A stretch of DNA of 64,000 nucleotides from an uncultured Collinsella sp. (lineage in GTDB: Bacteria; Actinomycetota; Coriobacteriia; Coriobacteriales; Coriobacteriaceae), in the NCBI GenBank assembly GCA_900540985.1, contig UQIC01000003.1, forward strand, positions 40,112 to 104,111, written 5' to 3'. Under the pieces are notes generated by a model, which was not told the DNA's origin, made no database searches, and was given only the letters and a program-made list of their open reading frames with translations. The translations under genes and the position numbers were made by a program. Below, piece after piece: positions 61,943-64,000 of the stretch (position 1 is its first letter; every line of letters begins with the position of its first letter).

Positions 61943-62340
61943 ATACCCCTCTCCTCTCATATAGGTATACAGGCCCCGGCAATCGCCGGGATGTTGGCGT
62001 GATGGGATTTTCGCTGTTGCTTCCAATCATCTGGCAGGCAGACTGAGCAGCAGGTACATGGCGTGGAGAGAAGGCATGCCGAGGCGCGGGGCGGTTAATG
62101 CGCTCCACAGGCCCAGCTACCCGTCTTGCACATGGCCGAGCGCCGCAAAGGCCGCATGCCGGATGCCCCCGGGCACGCCCCGGCGATGGGAAGCGCCCGC
62201 AACGGAAATCCGCATGCGGGCTTATTGTACCCCGCCGCCAAGCCATATTTCGGCAAATATAGGCGGGCGGTAAAGGTTTACCCCGGGTGACTATCACACG
62301 GCCGATGTCAGCGAACGCAATCCCCGGGGACAACGCAGCA
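61943..62340. other. Intergenic region upstream of nifJ
   Basis: About 400 bases before nifJ. A TACAAT box on the minus strand near 62228 may be the nifJ -10, with no good -35 at the usual distance. Imperfect GC-rich inverted segments are present at 62150-62220. No gene or known RNA is seen. Confidence 0.4.
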
Positions 62341-62405
62341 GTTGCGGTGAAATGGGGACTGTTTTTGCCGGTCGCGGCCTTAAACAGTCCCCATTTCACC
62401 GCAAC
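62341..62405. repeat. GGGGACTG-core hairpin, GCGGTGAAAT-arm type
   Basis: Perfect 24-bp arms (62341-62364 with 62382-62405, GTTGCGGTGAAATGGGGACT...) enclose a 17-base loop. It lies 16 bases after the stop of the FHA gene (62422). The core GGGGACTGTTT is on both arms. Confidence 0.88.
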
Positions 62406-62421
62406 TTATTTAGGAGATGAG

Positions 62422-62904
62422 TTAGAGGGCGCCGAGGAGGATGGCGTAGGTGGTGGATTCGCCGAGCCTGAGCTCGTCACCGGGGTTGAGCCGAGCGGAG
62501 CGGCCGGGCTCGACCTGGGTGCAGACGTTCGTCGCTCCGTTTACCACCACGGTTCCGTTGGTGGACGACAGGTCCTCGACGTACCAGACATTTTGGTCAT
62601 CGCACCACACGTGGGCATGGCGAGCCGAGACGTCATCGCCCACATCAGTGATATCGCCCTCCCCCGTCGCCAGCGCGCCGATCTCGACGCCCTGCTCGCT
62701 CGGCTGAATCCAGCGCGGGGCGCTCACCACGTAGCCGTTTTGCACGCGCAGCAGTCCCAGCGGATGCGCAGGCGCCGCCTCGTGCTCACCTGCAACCGAA
62801 GATGTGCTCAGCGAGCGCGGCGTCGACGTGTCGCCGCCACGGGTCGCATGAGCGCGGCGGCTCGCCCGACTTGGAACTAAGGCGGGCGTGAGAGCAAACG
62901 GCAT
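62422..62904 (-). CDS. FHA-domain protein
   Basis: The protein has 160 residues. A Ser/Arg/Thr-rich N-terminus (about 1-45) is followed by a forkhead-associated domain (about 70-155): EIGALATGEGDITDV, then VSARHAHVWCDDQNVWYVEDLSSTNGTVVVNG as two conserved blocks (the RH of the phosphothreonine site and LSSTNGT), and DELRLGESTTYAILL. FHA domains bind phosphothreonine peptides, usually together with Ser/Thr kinases. None is visible in the window, and no zinc-ribbon or DUF3662 domain precedes it as in many actinobacterial FHA proteins. No convincing ribosome binding site precedes the ATG, so the N-terminus may be truncated. Confidence 0.75.
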   Translation of the reverse strand: MPFALTPALVPSRASRRAHATRGGDTSTPRSLSTSSVAGEHEAAPAHPLGLLRVQNGYVVSAPRWIQPSEQGVEIGALATGEGDITDVGDDVSARHAHVWCDDQNVWYVEDLSSTNGTVVVNGATNVCTQVEPGRSARLNPGDELRLGESTTYAILLGAL

Positions 62905-63420
62905 AGGGAACGAATCTTGCGGATGTACTCCTCGACGTCAGGCAGGTAAGCCCCACGAAGTCACCGGGGAGGCCCAAGCGGCCCGGCACCACTTCCAGAT
63001 TCTGACCAGGGCGAGTCGTTCGCCGGTGGCTGAAGGCTCGCTCCCACCCAAAAGGGGAGATTCGCGTTGTTCCCCAATCGCTCTCGCATCTTTCATTTTG
63101 CTCGAGGTGGGCTATGAAAACTTTCCTGGTGAAAGGCGGCGATTGGTTTCCTTTCTTTCTAGAGGAGCGCGCCTGTAATCTGTTTTCATCCTAAATCAAG
63201 TTAAGATCGGACCTTCCAGAGGCAAGTCGACTCAAACTGCGAGGCTCCATGTTGGAATAAAGAGCGCTGTCGAAGTGCCAACAACACAAAGCTTGCCAGT
63301 CTCAAATAGAACCTTTTGGGAGTCCGATTGGGCCGCACACCGAATCCCCGCTGGTGGTTTTTTATAGCTGCGCGACAATAAACAAGGTTAGTGCCAGTCC
63401 AGCATGAAATTGAGGAACGT
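62905..63420. other. Intergenic region before the radical-SAM gene
   Basis: About 515 bases in which GC content falls from left to right. I looked for a precursor peptide gene for the maturase on both strands and found only short frames without ribosome binding sites, e.g. an open plus-strand frame ending RTFWESDWAAHRIPAGGFL (stop near 63364) that has no start codon. No tRNA or repeat is seen. Confidence 0.4.
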
Positions 63421-64000
63421 ATGCATTTTTTCTCAGTAAGTGATCGTCGTTACTGCTTCGATGAGGTCACTCGCAATTGCTTTCAGGTTGACCAAGCATC
63501 AGAAGATGCGCTTCGCATATTTGAAGCATCGGGAAGAACGGTCAACTCGAAGTTGCTAACAAAGTCACTTGCTGCGAAAGGCTACGACCAAACGACCATA
63601 GCAGAACTTGAAGACGACATTGATGAGTATCAACGATTGTCTGAGCGGACTTTCTTAACAAAAGACACGCCTCGAAAACTTAGATCCATCGAACTCCACG
63701 TTTCACATGCATGCAACCTTGGTTGTAGTTACTGTTTTGCCGGTAAAGGAGATTATGGAACGTCTCCTCTGCTGATGACAGACGAGATAGCCTTCAAGGC
63801 GGTCGACTACCTCGTCGCAAGTTCATCGGAAAACGAAACGCTTGCGATCGTCTTTTTTGGTGGGGAACCCATGATTAACGAGCCGCTGATATGGAAAACG
63901 GTCGACTATTCAAAAAGAATATACCCCAATAGAAACTTTACCTATGGCTCTGTTAGACCAAATTTGACACGATCGGCTGTTCGTCGAAGCGGAAAATAAT
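63421..64000 (+). CDS. Radical-SAM peptide maturase, partial and apparently frameshifted
   Basis: The N-terminal part of a SPASM-type radical-SAM enzyme. A leader-binding-like region (about 1-85) begins MHFFSVSDRRYCFDEVTRNC. The cluster motif CNLGCSYCFAGKGDYG (about 100-115, C-x3-C-x2-C) and FFGGEPMINEP (about 145-155) follow. This style is seen in SCIFF and QhpD-like maturases, which build thioether cross-links in RiPPs. The start at 63421 has TTGAGG 5 bases upstream. The frame stops at 63999 after RSAVRRSGK. One base earlier in phase, the last 30 bases read DRLFVEAENN and stay open to the window end, so a single extra base near 63970 is likely. Codon use is AT-richer than in the rest of the window, suggesting transfer. 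Confidence 0.7.

Noticed and set aside
63391..63420. GTG start for the radical-SAM gene 10 codons earlier
   Set aside because: No ribosome binding site before it, whereas TTGAGG lies 5 bases before the ATG at 63421.

Overview
The window looks like a chromosome segment of a gut actinobacterium of the class Coriobacteriia, most likely Collinsella (inference). The grounds are GC-rich coding DNA with strong GAGG-type ribosome binding sites, several PTS sugar systems, pyruvate:ferredoxin oxidoreductase and rubrerythrin (an anaerobic life style), and many short hairpin repeats between genes. Almost every gene from 4.9 kb to 62.9 kb lies on the minus strand.

Layout. 0-4.6 kb: the tail of a HicB-like antitoxin, 5-formyl-THF cyclo-ligase, an orphan AbiEi/nuclease-like protein, metA and a lactate-dehydrogenase-family gene. 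4.9-19.4 kb: three SIS-domain sugar-phosphate deglycase/isomerase genes, each associated with a GntR/UTRA repressor. One belongs to a complete mannose-family PTS operon (IIAB, IIC, IID, SIS), as in systems that take up Amadori compounds or amino sugars. recQ, a YitT membrane protein, a HAD phosphatase and an EamA permease lie among them. 19.5-30.2 kb: an acetyltransferase, threonine aldolase, PAP2 phosphatase, mfd, nth, an ABC exporter and rmuC. 30.2-36.6 kb: a nucleotidyltransferase/HTH pair, two small membrane proteins, rubrerythrin, a cluster-less MutY-like glycosylase with an Rrf2 regulator, tRNA-Asp and a phosphodiesterase. 36.7-44.8 kb: two paralogous LytS/LytTR two-component systems with a glycosyltransferase, an MFS permease and a phospholipase-C-like protein. 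44.9-49.2 kb: an amidohydrolase with an amino-acid permease, and a membrane-anchored C39-like protein. 49.6-55.1 kb: a complete cellobiose-type PTS operon with a 6-phospho-beta-glucosidase and a PRD activator. 55.5-64 kb: carbamate kinase, a DUF3830 pair, nifJ, an FHA protein and, in lower-GC DNA at the edge, a radical-SAM peptide maturase that appears frameshifted.

The most unusual content is between the genes. Two families of structured elements lie directly downstream of stop codons. In each, several paired arms change together between copies while unpaired segments stay constant. This is the pattern of a selected RNA or single-stranded DNA structure (9042-9244, 17341-17502 and 22229-22357; 32121-32280 and 33081-33238). 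A further family of at least a dozen hairpins keeps a GGGGAC or GGGACAG core but has different arms. There are also perfect palindromes with 24-37 bp arms. All these repeats were found by reading the sequence. Their novelty could not be tested here.

Putative operators can be proposed for the three GntR regulators. The same ACGT-N5-ACGT site occurs at the promoter of the regulator ending at 9250 and at the PTS operon promoter 5 kb away, which links the two.
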